A stretch of DNA of 34,969 bases from Shewanella surugensis (GCF_023284005.1 NZ_JAKIKS010000057.1:1-34969); one strand, 5' to 3'. Shown: positions 16,738 through 26,471, counted from the stretch's first letter. A program made the numbers and translations. The notes: generated by a model not told the origin, from the letters alone.

Positions 16738-17181
16738 TTGAGTATTAAAGTGTTTAAGACCCTAAGTGACGGTCGACGTTATATGAAGACTTGGCCTATG
16801 GTCAGACAGTTAAGTTTTTATTTTCCTGAGTATCGTGTGATCCGAGCGATGACCATTGTCATGCCGTTAATGCCAGTGTTGGCAGTGTTGGCCGCGATGA
16901 GTCAGCTTTATATTCACGGTTTGGAATTCCTTCCCCAAGCGATAACAATAGCGCTATTTTTTATTGGCTTACCTCTTCAAGGTTTGTTTTGGTTAGGTTG
17001 GCGTTCAAGCCATCCTCTGCCCCTCTCTTTGCTTGAATGGGCGAATAAATTGTCGACTAAACTTTCCGATATGGGTGTTCAGTGTCGCCCATTAGGGGCC
17101 AAAGCCTGTTATTGGGATATGGCGGTTATCCTTAAGGCGGCCTTTGAGCGGCTTGATGCCAGCTATTGGGAAGAGTTGTAA
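16738..17181 (+). CDS. yfbV: YfbV-family (UPF0208/DUF412) membrane protein
   Basis: A 147-residue inner-membrane protein of the YfbV family. E. coli YfbV is reported to help keep the Ter macrodomain insulated; it is encoded next to ackA there as well. Two hydrophobic segments are visible, at about residues 37-57 (ending in AVLAAMSQL) and 67-88 (ITIALFFIGLPLQGLFWLGW). The N-terminal GRRYMKTWP and central LPLQGLFWLGWRS blocks match the family. The start is a TTG at 16738: AGGTG lies five bases upstream and there is no in-frame ATG before residue 16, which would cut the conserved N-terminus. It is transcribed away from ackA and converges on pflA. Confidence 0.88.
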   Translation: MSIKVFKTLSDGRRYMKTWPMVRQLSFYFPEYRVIRAMTIVMPLMPVLAVLAAMSQLYIHGLEFLPQAITIALFFIGLPLQGLFWLGWRSSHPLPLSLLEWANKLSTKLSDMGVQCRPLGAKACYWDMAVILKAAFERLDASYWEEL

Positions 17182-17234
17182 TTTTTCATTATTATCTCAT
17201 TCAGTCACTTTACTTTTTTGCCGTTGGGTTTAGG

Positions 17235-17972
17235 CTAAACGGCATGGATCCCTTGTTGAGTAAACACCGCTTTGATCTGTGCCATGACAGCTTGGCTTGG
17301 CGCGGAAACACCGTCTAATTGATAGGCTTGCCCCATGGCTGACCATTTGTACTTCCCTAATGGGTGGTAAGGGAGTAACTCAACCTTTTCAATGTAATCC
17401 ATTGGCGCAATAAAATCGGCTAATGCTTTTGCAGCGATGGGATCATAGCTAAAGCCTTCAACAATGACATACCGTATCCAGGTTTTTTGTTGAATTTGAT
17501 GCAGATATTGGGCAAACTCTAATGTGTGTTGGTTACTCACTTGGGTTAATTCGATGTGCTTGTCATCAAACATATGCTTGATGTCAAGCATCACTAGATC
17601 GGTATGGGCTAATAGCTGATGGATGGCCGGTGTATAGTGACGCACAAAACCGTTGGTATCGAGGCAAGTGTGGATGCCTTTTGCCTGACACTTTTCAAAT
17701 AAGGCGGCCACAAATGGGGCTTGCAATATGGCTTCGCCACCACTGACGGTAACCCCACCGTGACTGGCATCGAAGAAAGGGCGATAGCTTTCGATTTGTT
17801 CCATGAGTTCATCAACATGGATTTCTGTTCCTGCGTGTAGATCCCAAGTATCTCGATTATGACAATATTGGCAACGCATTAAACAGCCTTGCATAAAGAC
17901 CACAAATCGGATCCCAGGACCGTCGACGGTACCAAATGACTCTACCGAATGGATCCGGCCATGAACTGACAT
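17235..17972 (-). CDS. pflA: Pyruvate formate-lyase-activating enzyme
   Basis: Radical SAM enzyme that installs the glycyl radical on PflB under anaerobic conditions. The CxxxCxxC iron-sulfur motif appears in GCLMRCQYCHN, followed by the GG-containing SAM-binding segment VTVSGGEAILQ and HTCLDTNGFVR, DLVMLDIKHM, and IELLPYH-like LLPYHPLGKYKW near the end. The product is 245 residues, against 246 in E. coli. A TTG at 17993 opens a longer reading, but the ATG at 17972 has AGGA about seven bases upstream and gives MSVHGRIHSVES, matching E. coli. It lies about 320 bases downstream of pflB on the same strand; the gap suggests it can also be expressed separately. Confidence 0.96.
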   Translation of the reverse strand: MSVHGRIHSVESFGTVDGPGIRFVVFMQGCLMRCQYCHNRDTWDLHAGTEIHVDELMEQIESYRPFFDASHGGVTVSGGEAILQAPFVAALFEKCQAKGIHTCLDTNGFVRHYTPAIHQLLAHTDLVMLDIKHMFDDKHIELTQVSNQHTLEFAQYLHQIQQKTWIRYVIVEGFSYDPIAAKALADFIAPMDYIEKVELLPYHPLGKYKWSAMGQAYQLDGVSAPSQAVMAQIKAVFTQQGIHAV

Positions 17973-18295
17973 ACACTTCCTACTCAATGACAAGGGTTAA
18001 TGGTGATAATAACGAATATCTAGCGAATAAAAGTGTAGCTTGGTATCGGTGCTTTTATTCTTGTTCCTGCTTATTCTTTTAAAGATCAGTTCCCTTGATC
18101 TGCTATTATCCGTGTTCCTACGGTTGATTGCCTGTTTCTTTAGTCATATAGACTCATATTTATGTTTATGTTAGAAATGACTTATATGTTAAAAACGATA
18201 GGCTAAAAATGATGTCCTCCCAGCGTGATTGAGCAGACTCTTATTGTTGTCTCACTCAATCGAGCTTAATCTTACGTGATGGAAAATAACGTTAA
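17973..18295. other. pflB-pflA intergenic region
   Basis: No gene. An inverted repeat at 18227-18261 (GATTGAG and CTCAATC arms with inner AGAC/GTCT pairing) lies just past pflB. On the minus strand it has no U-tract, so it may be an mRNA-stabilising or attenuating hairpin more than a full terminator. A promoter for pflA is likely within 18000-18200. Confidence 0.45.
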
Positions 18296-20593
18296 TTACA
18301 TGCACTTAGTAAATGTGCGTGTAATGACATCTTGTTGTTGCTCAGGGGTTAGAGCATTAAAACGTACGGCATAACCTGAGACTCTTATGGTGAGCTGTGG
18401 GTATTTATCCGGATGTTCAATCGCATCTTCTAGCATTGCTCGATCCATCACATTCACATTTAAATGTTGTCCTCCTTCACGCGCCTCATCATAGCTAAAA
18501 TAGCCATCAAGTAATGCGGCGAGATTGGCTTGACGGTTTGATTCATCTTTACCTAATGCATTAGGCACAATAGAGAAAGTATAAGAAATACCGTCTTGGG
18601 CGTGAGCAAAAGGTAGTTTGGCCACTGAGGTGAGTGAGGCCAGTGCGCCGTGTTCATCACGTCCATGCATGGGATTAGCACCAGGCGCAAACGGTGCGCC
18701 TGCTTTTCGCCCATCGGGAGTATTGCCGGTTTTTTTACCGTACACAACATTAGAGGTAATGGTTAAAATAGACTGGGTTGGGATGGCGTTGCGGTACATG
18801 GGTTTATGACGAATTTTATCCATGAATCGACGCACGAGATCGCAAGCAATATCATCCACTTTAGCATTGTTATTACCAAATTTAGGGAAGTCGCCCTCTA
18901 TGTCAAAATCGATGGCAATGCCTTTTTCGTCTCGAATAGGCCTGACTTTGGCGTACTTGATGGCTGATAATGCATCGGCAGTAATGGATAAACCCGCAAT
19001 GCCACATGCCATGGTACGGCGAACATCTCTGTCGTGCAATGCCATTAGTGCGGCTTCATATGCATATTTATCATGCATATAATGAATGCTATTCAGTGCC
19101 GTGACATATTGAGTGGCCAGCCAGTCCATCATGCTGTCAAGGCGTGCCATGACCTCATGAAAGTCTAATGTTTCACTGCCAATGGGCTCAGATTTTGGGC
19201 CGACTTGAAGATGTGATTTCTCATCAATACCGCCATTAATGGCATAGAGTAAAGTTTTGGCTAAGTTGGCTCGCGCCCCAAAAAACTGCATGTGTTTGCC
19301 CAAAATCATTGGGCTGACGCAGCAAGCAATGGCATAATCATCAGATTGAAAATCATCACGCATCAAGTCATCATTTTCGTACTGAATGGCGCTGGTATCA
19401 ATGGAGACTTTGGCGCAATAGGCTTTAAAGGGCGCAGGCAATTTTTCAGACCAAAGTACGGTGATGTTAGGCTCTGGGCTCGGCCCCATATTGTATAAGG
19501 TATGTAAGAAGCGAAAACTGGTTTTGGTGACTAAGGTGCGACCGTCGAGTCCCATACCGCCAATGGATTCTGTGGCCCAAATGGGATCGCCAGAGAAGAG
19601 TTCGTCATATTCCGGGGTGCGTAAAAAACGGACCATACGCAGTTTCATGACCATATGATCGATCATTTCTTGGGCATCAACTTCATTGATCAGCCCGCGT
19701 TTAAAATCACGTTCAATATAAACATCAATAAAACTGGCGGTACGCCCTAAAGACATCGCCGCGCCATTTTGGCTTTTAACGGCGGCAAGGTAGCCAAAAT
19801 AGGTCCATTGAATCGCTTCTTGGGCTGTGGTGGCGGGGTGGCCGATATCAAACCCATAACTGGCCGCCATTTGTTTCATTTGGTTTAGGGCGTGATGTTG
19901 TTCAGCAATCTCTTCACGTAATTGAATCGTGTCGGATAGGTTTTTACCGGTTTCCAGTGCGTCTTGCAAGCTAGCAAATTGCGCTTGTTTGTCTTGTATT
20001 AAGGTATTGATACCGTAAAGCGCAATGCGTCGATAGTCACCGATAATACGGCCTCGCCCATAAGCATCCGGTAGACCGGTTAAGATCCCTGATTTTCGAC
20101 AGCCTAGAATTTCTGGCGTATACACATCGAAGACTCCTTGGTTATGGGTTTTACGCAGCTGTGAATATTGATATTTAAGACTAGGATCGAGGGTTTTACC
20201 GTAAGCGGTAAAGGCACTTTCTACCATGCGGATCCCGCCATTGGGTAAGATCGCGCGCTTTAAAGGGCTGTCTGTTTGTAATCCTACAATGGTTTCCAAG
20301 TTTGCATTGATATAACCTGGCGCATGTGAGGTGATGGTTGCCACTTTATCGGTATCAAAATCCACAGGAGCGTGAGTTTGATTCTCCTGTTTAATGCCAA
20401 TCATCACCTTATCCCAGAGTGTTTGAGTGGCTAAGGTTGCGGATGCAAGAAAGGTATCATCACCTTCATAAGGCGTGTAATTGGATTGAATAAAGTCGCG
20501 TACATCGACACTTGATTGCCATGGTCCAGACGTAAAGTCATTCCATGCATCAGATTGAAAAGCGATGTTTGTTGCAGATTGATGTTGAGCCAT
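18296..20593 (-). CDS. pflB: Formate acetyltransferase (pyruvate formate-lyase)
   Basis: Glycyl-radical enzyme that converts pyruvate and CoA to acetyl-CoA and formate without oxygen, in the cytoplasm. At 765 residues it is close to E. coli PflB (760). The catalytic cysteine pair is C424-C425 in IACCVSPM, and the radical glycine is G740 in RVSGYAVRF near the C-terminus. Other family blocks are TGLPDAYGRGRIIGDYRR, GPSPEPNITVLWSEKLP and MLTITSNVVYGKKTGNTPDG-like sequence. Good Shine-Dalgarno AGGAGA lies just before the ATG at 20593. The formate channel gene focA, usually next to pflB, is not in the window: upstream comes a divergent helicase gene. Its acetyl-CoA product feeds the nearby pta-ackA. 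Confidence 0.97.
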   Translation of the reverse strand: MAQHQSATNIAFQSDAWNDFTSGPWQSSVDVRDFIQSNYTPYEGDDTFLASATLATQTLWDKVMIGIKQENQTHAPVDFDTDKVATITSHAPGYINANLETIVGLQTDSPLKRAILPNGGIRMVESAFTAYGKTLDPSLKYQYSQLRKTHNQGVFDVYTPEILGCRKSGILTGLPDAYGRGRIIGDYRRIALYGINTLIQDKQAQFASLQDALETGKNLSDTIQLREEIAEQHHALNQMKQMAASYGFDIGHPATTAQEAIQWTYFGYLAAVKSQNGAAMSLGRTASFIDVYIERDFKRGLINEVDAQEMIDHMVMKLRMVRFLRTPEYDELFSGDPIWATESIGGMGLDGRTLVTKTSFRFLHTLYNMGPSPEPNITVLWSEKLPAPFKAYCAKVSIDTSAIQYENDDLMRDDFQSDDYAIACCVSPMILGKHMQFFGARANLAKTLLYAINGGIDEKSHLQVGPKSEPIGSETLDFHEVMARLDSMMDWLATQYVTALNSIHYMHDKYAYEAALMALHDRDVRRTMACGIAGLSITADALSAIKYAKVRPIRDEKGIAIDFDIEGDFPKFGNNNAKVDDIACDLVRRFMDKIRHKPMYRNAIPTQSILTITSNVVYGKKTGNTPDGRKAGAPFAPGANPMHGRDEHGALASLTSVAKLPFAHAQDGISYTFSIVPNALGKDESNRQANLAALLDGYFSYDEAREGGQHLNVNVMDRAMLEDAIEHPDKYPQLTIRVSGYAVRFNALTPEQQQDVITRTFTKCM

Positions 20594-21014
20594 GATGTTC
20601 TCCTCTTACCAGTGACTTTACCGGCGTCGCGACAGAAAAATATTCTCCACTGACTCACGCTGACAAATGCCACGGGCAAATCAAAATATAACCCTGTGCG
20701 ACTAAATAAAGACCCTACCCTTAATCTTGATTGCACTGCATCAATGTTTGTACCAATACAGCGTAAATATAAAATTGGTAAGACCAATGAACCAAGTAAA
20801 TAATAGCATAGTGCTCCAATTGGCGCATTAAAAGATCGGCAAATATTCATGCAAAAGAAGCAAAGTGTTAACTCGCGCGCATTTTTACCCATACAGAAGC
20901 GTCTATGGTGATTTGAGCGCTTCAATTCGACAGGTCTAGGTTGTTTGCTGCTAATAAGTGATATCCTTTTTTAATACGACGTTACATTCTTTTGATTGAC
21001 CTCTAGGACTCATA
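20594..21014. other. Divergent promoter region between pflB and the helicase gene
   Basis: No gene supported; a 164-codon frame that starts here and enters pflB on another frame is a shadow. The region should carry the pflB promoter. I searched for an FNR box (TTGAT-N4-ATCAA) and found only TTGAT-N8-ATCAA at 20727-20744, whose spacing is wrong for FNR. Confidence 0.5.
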
Positions 21015-22955
21015 ATGAATAACCCGATTAATATCGAGCAAGCCTTAGCCACATATTTTGGTTTTAATGATTTTCGTGATGGACAGCGAGCGGTTATTCA
21101 AGCGGTGGTGAATGGACATAGCAGCGCGGCAATCTTCCCAACGGGATCCGGTAAATCTTTGTGTTATCAATTATCCGCAATGTGTTTGCCGCATTTAACC
21201 TTGGTGGTCTCGCCTTTGCTAGCACTGATGCAAGATCAATTGTCCTTTTTAAATGGCAAAGGGATCCCTGCCGCGAGTATTGACTCGACGCAAACCCGTG
21301 AGCAAGTCGCTGAGATCATGAATGCAGTGCGAGAGCAAAAAATTAAAATATTAATGATTTCAGTCGAGCGACTCAATAATGAGCGTTTTCGGCAGTTCAT
21401 TAGTCAGGTGGCTATTTCACTGTTAGTGGTTGATGAAGCTCATTGTATTTCTGAATGGGGACATAATTTTAGACCCGATTATTTGAAATTACCGCAATAT
21501 CAACAGATGCTGGCTATTCCACAAGCTTTGTTACTTACGGCGACGGCAACGGCAAAAGTCGTTGATGATATGGGACAAAAATTTGGTATTACCAAAGAGC
21601 ATATTTGTTTAACGGGATCTTATCGTGCGAATTTGAACTTAGCCGTTAAGGGATTAACCTCCACAAATAAGATGCCGTATTTACGTGAGTGGCTATCAGA
21701 GCGGAGTGCTCAATCAGGCATTATTTATGTGACGTTGCAGCAAAGCGCCGAGCAAATTGCTCGACAGCTCACTCAATATTCCATTCCTGCTGTGGCGTAT
21801 CATGCTGGGATAGAAGCCGATAGGCGAGAGCAGATCCAAATCGATTTTATGCAGGGAAAAAGCCAAATTATTGTGGCGACGATTGCCTTTGGCATGGGGG
21901 TGGATAAAAGTGATATCCGATTTGTGGTGCATTATGACTTGCCTAAATCGATAGAAAATTATGCTCAAGAAATTGGTCGAGCAGGGCGTGATGGTCAACC
22001 AGCGGACTGTTTAGTATTAGCCAGTGGGGAGAACTTAACCACATTGGAAAACTTTGTTTATGCTGATACGCCAGAGGACAGTGCTGTTTTAGCGCTGTTG
22101 AGTGAAATGCGACAAGAAAGTGCAGCGGATGGGAAGTGGGAATTGATGTTAAATCGCTTATCTACCCGCGTGAATATTAGGCCGTTGAGTTTGAAAACTC
22201 TATTAGTTTATCTTGAAATAGAAGGGGTTATTTCACCTTTATACAGTTATTTTGCTGAGTATAAATATAAAGTATTAGCGAGCAATGCGCAATTGGAGAC
22301 GGTTTTTATCGATGAACGATTAGCCTTTGTTAATGCGATTTTTGACACTTCAGCGAAAGCGAAGATTTGGTATACGTTAGATCTGGATGCGCTACACAAG
22401 GTTTATCCTTGCGAACGTTCTCGGGTGCTCACTGCGCTCGATTACATGGATCAAAAAGGCATGATAGAGCTGCAAACAAAGCAGATGACCCAAGTTTATC
22501 AGGTGAATACGGCCAATATGGAGGCCGAGATTTTACACAGCCGCTTGTTTGAAAAATTTCGCCTAAAAGAACAAACTGAAGTCGCGCGTATTCATGAACT
22601 GGTGTCTCTATTTTGCAGTGATAAGTGCCTTAATTTACAGCTGGCAGAGTATTTTTCCGACCCTTATTTAAAACAGGCATGTCAACATTGTTCAGTGTGC
22701 TTCGGTGAGGTGGCTGTTTTGCCTCCTTTACCCGCTCAACCCCCACTTGAAAGCTATGATGTTGTCGCATTAACGAGTGATGCCAGAGAGCGATTGGGGT
22801 TGCAGAGTACGCCCATTTTATTAAGCCGTTATTTATGTGGGTTAACGACCCCGATTTTTACTCAGCATAAGTTAAGATCGACGACTTCTTTTGCATTATT
22901 AGAAAAATATCCTTTTAGTCATGTGCTTAATTGGGTGCAAACGCGTATTTGTTAA
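21015..22955 (+). CDS. RecQ-family ATP-dependent DNA helicase, variant C-terminus
   Basis: A 646-residue superfamily 2 DNA helicase. Motif 0 is FGFNDFRDGQRAVIQ, Walker A TGSGKS is at 43-48, the DEAH box at 140-143 with CISEWGHNFRPDY, motif III LLLTATAT, and motif VI GRAGRDGQ. A zinc-binding cluster (CSDKCLN and then ACQHCSVC) is found near residues 535-570, as in RecQ. The winged-helix region is weak and there is no recognisable HRDC domain; the last 80 residues instead end in a short conserved-looking segment (LLSRYLCGLTTPIFTQHKLR and FALLEKYPF). So it is a RecQ paralogue more than RecQ itself, probably for DNA repair or recombination restart. It is divergent from pflB and lies just upstream of the DUF885 gene. 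Confidence 0.85.
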   Translation: MNNPINIEQALATYFGFNDFRDGQRAVIQAVVNGHSSAAIFPTGSGKSLCYQLSAMCLPHLTLVVSPLLALMQDQLSFLNGKGIPAASIDSTQTREQVAEIMNAVREQKIKILMISVERLNNERFRQFISQVAISLLVVDEAHCISEWGHNFRPDYLKLPQYQQMLAIPQALLLTATATAKVVDDMGQKFGITKEHICLTGSYRANLNLAVKGLTSTNKMPYLREWLSERSAQSGIIYVTLQQSAEQIARQLTQYSIPAVAYHAGIEADRREQIQIDFMQGKSQIIVATIAFGMGVDKSDIRFVVHYDLPKSIENYAQEIGRAGRDGQPADCLVLASGENLTTLENFVYADTPEDSAVLALLSEMRQESAADGKWELMLNRLSTRVNIRPLSLKTLLVYLEIEGVISPLYSYFAEYKYKVLASNAQLETVFIDERLAFVNAIFDTSAKAKIWYTLDLDALHKVYPCERSRVLTALDYMDQKGMIELQTKQMTQVYQVNTANMEAEILHSRLFEKFRLKEQTEVARIHELVSLFCSDKCLNLQLAEYFSDPYLKQACQHCSVCFGEVAVLPPLPAQPPLESYDVVALTSDARERLGLQSTPILLSRYLCGLTTPIFTQHKLRSTTSFALLEKYPFSHVLNWVQTRIC

Positions 22956-23013
22956 TTGCGTAATGTGATCTATTTTGGTTAATATTCAGAGCTTGTTAAC
23001 TAAAATGGATCAT

Positions 23014-24792
23014 ATGATGAAGAAAACGGCTTTATCCTTAGTGGCAGTGTTATCGCTAACGGGACTGGTAGGATGCCAGACACAAACGAACGACACTTTG
23101 CCTGTGGTGGCGACAATTGAACAAGATAAGGCATTTACGCAATTTTCAGCGCAATTTATTGATGAATTATGGCAAACCTTTCCTTCTTGGGCCTTATACA
23201 GAGGTTTTCATGATTATGATGGTAGGCTGAATATTCCGAGCGATGTACAAAGGCAACATAGCCTTGCTTTTATTACGCATCAGCAGCAGGCCTTAGCACA
23301 AATTTCCCCCCAGTCATTAAGTCCAAATGTGCGTATCGATTACAGTATTATTGATAACTTACTCGCCAAAATGAAATGGGAGCAGGAAACGTTCAAGTCT
23401 TGGCAATGGGATCCGAGTCGTTATAATGTGGCAGAAGGCTTTGCCTTGATCATTAATGGCGACTTTGCTTCATCAGATGAACGCTTAACCTCGGTGTTAT
23501 CGCGGTTGGCTTTTATCCCTGATTATTATATTGGGGCAAGAGAGAGTATTCAGTCACCGACGCTTGAGCATACCCAGCTGGCGATATTACAAAATGAAGG
23601 GGCGTTATCGGTATTGTCGCCAAGGTTATTGCAAGAGGCCATGGATTCAGGGTTAACGGTTCGGCAAAAGCAGCAATTTAAAGCCCGCTATACCCAAGGG
23701 GTGAGTGCTATTAAGCAGCATGTGAGTTGGCTTAAATCACTCGAGAAAAAATTGACAACACAAGGCGCGCGCAGTTTTCGTATTGGTGAAGCATTATATG
23801 AGCAAAAATTTGCCTTTGATATAAAAGCCGGCATGACAGCAAAACAGCTTTATCAAAAAGCCTTGTTGGATAAAGACAGGGTGCAAGCTGAGATGAGCGT
23901 ACTCACTGGACAGTTATGGTCGAAGTATTTTTCAACGCAAAAACCGACAGATGACAAAATTGCCATTGGACGTTTAATTAATAAATTGTCTGTTAATCAT
24001 GTCAAACGAGATGATTTTGTCAGTGAGATACGCCAGCAAATTCCAGAGCTTATTCACTTTGTGAATGAGAAAAATCTGATTACTCTGGATCCGAATAAGC
24101 CGCTTATTGTGAGAGAAACCCCTGAATATATGCAAGGTTTTGCGGGAGCATCGGTGAGTGCACCAGGGCCTTATGAAAAATCGGCCAATACTTATTATAA
24201 TGTGACGCCTCTCGATAGCATGAGTGAGGCTTCTGCTGAGAGTTATTTAAGAGAATATAATCATTGGATCTTACAGATCTTAAATATTCATGAAGCGATA
24301 CCAGGACATTATACCCAACTCGTCTATGCCAATGAATCTCCCAGTTTGGTGAAGAGTTTGTTCGGTAATGGTGCCATGATTGAAGGTTGGGCTGTGTATG
24401 CTGAGCGCATGATGCTAGAACAAGGCTACAGTGATTTTGAGCCTGAAATGTGGTTGATGTATTACAAATGGCATTTAAGAGTGATTTGCAATACCTTGCT
24501 CGATTACAGTATTCAAGTGCAAGGGATGAGCGAAGAAGAGGCTATTAACCTTATGACGAAAGAAGCTTTTCAACAAATTGCCGAGGCAGAAGGGAAATGG
24601 CGTCGAGCCACATTAAGCCAAGTACAGTTAACCAGTTATTATGCGGGCTACAGAGGTATTTACGATCTTAGAGAAGACGTAAAGTCACTTGAAGAAACAC
24701 AATTTGATTTAAAGGCCTTTCATGAGCGTTTTTTAAGTTACGGCAGTGCGCCTGTTAGTGATATTCGTCAATTGATGTTGTTGACTCATTAA
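23014..24792 (+). CDS. DUF885 family lipoprotein, probable zinc metallopeptidase
   Basis: A 592-residue exported protein. The reading frame opens at 22975, but the first ATG of the pair at 23014 gives a clean type II signal peptide: MMKKTA, a hydrophobic ALSLVAVLSL and the lipobox LVGC with cysteine at residue 21. The mature protein is the alpha-helical DUF885 family, with the signature HEAIPGH at residues 426-432, a zinc-binding HExxPGH-like motif, followed by an EGWAVYAERM block that supplies a further glutamate ligand. The family is linked to M32-like carboxypeptidases; the substrate is unknown, presumably peptides in the periplasm or at the outer membrane. It is probably transcribed with the helicase gene or from its own promoter in the short gap. 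Confidence 0.85.
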   Translation: MMKKTALSLVAVLSLTGLVGCQTQTNDTLPVVATIEQDKAFTQFSAQFIDELWQTFPSWALYRGFHDYDGRLNIPSDVQRQHSLAFITHQQQALAQISPQSLSPNVRIDYSIIDNLLAKMKWEQETFKSWQWDPSRYNVAEGFALIINGDFASSDERLTSVLSRLAFIPDYYIGARESIQSPTLEHTQLAILQNEGALSVLSPRLLQEAMDSGLTVRQKQQFKARYTQGVSAIKQHVSWLKSLEKKLTTQGARSFRIGEALYEQKFAFDIKAGMTAKQLYQKALLDKDRVQAEMSVLTGQLWSKYFSTQKPTDDKIAIGRLINKLSVNHVKRDDFVSEIRQQIPELIHFVNEKNLITLDPNKPLIVRETPEYMQGFAGASVSAPGPYEKSANTYYNVTPLDSMSEASAESYLREYNHWILQILNIHEAIPGHYTQLVYANESPSLVKSLFGNGAMIEGWAVYAERMMLEQGYSDFEPEMWLMYYKWHLRVICNTLLDYSIQVQGMSEEEAINLMTKEAFQQIAEAEGKWRRATLSQVQLTSYYAGYRGIYDLREDVKSLEETQFDLKAFHERFLSYGSAPVSDIRQLMLLTH

Positions 24793-25963
24793 GATTATCT
24801 TAAGTCACCCATGTGCTTTTAAGCGGCTGATGGCTTCAATTCAACGGATTAAGCCGATCATTTAGCGGGATATTGAGACACATCCCCCAGCGCATTGAAA
24901 CAGGTATTTTCAATGTGCTGGGGGGATTCGTCAGTCACGGGTATAAAAGATCGCTTATGTTTTCAGCACTACCGGTAAGGGGGCGTTTTTTTGTCGTCTG
25001 TTAATGTGATAATTTTTGTATCTATTTGTATCTCAATTTGAGTTTTCACTCGTTATATTTGAGAATGATTGAATTAAAAATGCATGTTAATGATTTTATT
25101 TGTATATCATTTTGTTTTTATAAAATATTATTGATATATAAAGCATTATTTTATAATTAGATGAAAAGGGTTACTGAATGTTTGTAACTTATAAATGTCA
25201 TTGTGGTTGTTTTTTATATAATGAATAGATTTTTTTTAACAAATGGAATCAATGAAACGGCATTTTTCTGGACATTTACCTTATAAACGTCCCAATACAT
25301 TTGTTGCGTAAGATATAAAATACTTGAGTAAATGAAAAATAAAGAGTATATCTAGTTCAAGTGTAAAGATGTTTAGTATAAAGGGTATTCGTAAAATAAA
25401 ATGACATCGCTATTAATAGCCATTAGTTGTTCTTGAAATGTTAATTTGGGCGTGGGTCAATATGTAAGGTGGTTTATTCATTTTTAATATTGATTTAAGA
25501 TTAAGGATAACTATAAAATACGAGTGATTGTTTTGTTAATATTATTTTTTCAATTGATTGTCTGTCGTTTGTGAATAAGGTTTCTGAAATGAATCTAAAG
25601 GATATTAAAGTCATTCAAGAACGGTTAAGCTAGATAAAGGTAGTATTTTATTTGTTATATTTATTAAAGGGTTAATTGTTTCTGTTTCATATGTAAAATA
25701 AACGAAAGCCAGAATATAAAATAAAGAGTGAGCTATCAAAGGCAATGGCACCTCCTTTTATTGCGAATGTTTATATATTTATTGAATGAAGCCTAACGTT
25801 TTATGATGTTTTTCAACGAAAGATAATTATTATTTAAAATAAATGAATAACTAATAATAGTAACATTGATATCTATTAACACTGACGTAATAGAAGAAGG
25901 GTAAATAAACGTTCCATGCCTGCTGTTTGTCACTGTTATTGACTGTATAGGAGTTGATTGTGT
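24793..25963. other. Long AT-rich region without genes
   Basis: About 1.17 kb with no credible reading frame on either strand. It starts with a strong GC-rich hairpin (24882-24927) and from about 25010 to 25950 is conspicuously AT-rich, with many A and T runs. Such DNA is typical of regulatory regions bound by H-NS-like silencers or of a long leader. It leads directly to the orphan winged-helix gene. Confidence 0.5.
24882..24927. terminator. Strong hairpin after the DUF885 gene
   Basis: Near-perfect inverted repeat, arms of about 19 bases (ATCCCCCAGCGCATTGAAA and its partner at 24908-24927), one wobble pair and one bulged G, loop of about 7 bases. It lies about 90 bases past the DUF885 stop. 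No U-tract follows on either strand, so it may be a stabilising hairpin or a dispersed repeat and not a classic terminator. Confidence 0.5.
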
Positions 25964-26311
25964 ATGAATCAATCACAGCAAAATGTTAAATATGCGAAAA
26001 GTATGACTTCAATGGTGAAAGACAATATGACCTCATTTGATTTTGATGACATTGAATATTGTGTCTCAATTGATGGTAAAAAAGTTTATCTCACCCAAAC
26101 GGAATTTAAACTATTCAAATATTTATTCGAAAGACAAGGGCAAGTGATCACAAAGCAAGAGTTACAGCGTAACATACTGCAGAAAGACTTAGGTAAATTC
26201 GATCGAAATTTGGATATGCACATCAGTAATACTCGTCGAAAACTGGTTGAAACGCGATTACCGCGCACATTAATAAATACGGTGCGAGGGCAAGGTTATT
26301 GCTTTTCTTGA
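25964..26311 (+). CDS. Orphan OmpR/PhoB-type winged-helix DNA-binding protein
   Basis: A 115-residue protein. Residues 25-115 form a single trans_reg_C domain: YLTQTEFKLFKYLFERQGQV, ITKQELQRNIL, the recognition-helix block RNLDMHISNTRRKL and the C-terminal wing TLINTVRGQGYCF. There is no receiver domain, so it is not a standard response regulator, and no transmembrane segment of the CadC/ToxR kind. AGGAG lies 10 bases before the ATG at 25964 and 4 bases before a TTG at 25958; I prefer the ATG. A transcription factor acting alone, or partnered by an unlinked protein, is inferred. The long AT-rich DNA upstream suggests complex control. Confidence 0.8.
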   Translation: MNQSQQNVKYAKSMTSMVKDNMTSFDFDDIEYCVSIDGKKVYLTQTEFKLFKYLFERQGQVITKQELQRNILQKDLGKFDRNLDMHISNTRRKLVETRLPRTLINTVRGQGYCFS

Positions 26312-26471
26312 TGAGCCCTTTTATCTCATTTGGGTTTAATGCCTCACTGCTTACGATGTAGAGGTGTTTAGCTTTTGTGTTTGAATGTAGATTTGGTTTA
26401 TCCTATGGCCTACTTATGTTAAAAAATGGGTTCTTATATATGATAAGAACTCAAATTTGAAGGAAGCCTCT

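Noticed and set aside
20727..20744. TTGAT-N8-ATCAA upstream of pflB as an FNR box
   Set aside because: Spacer is 8 instead of 4, so it does not fit FNR/CRP dimer geometry.
20431..20925. 164-codon minus-strand frame overlapping the pflB start
   Set aside because: It is a different frame of the pflB 5' end plus promoter DNA; composition is unlike a protein and pflB is certain.
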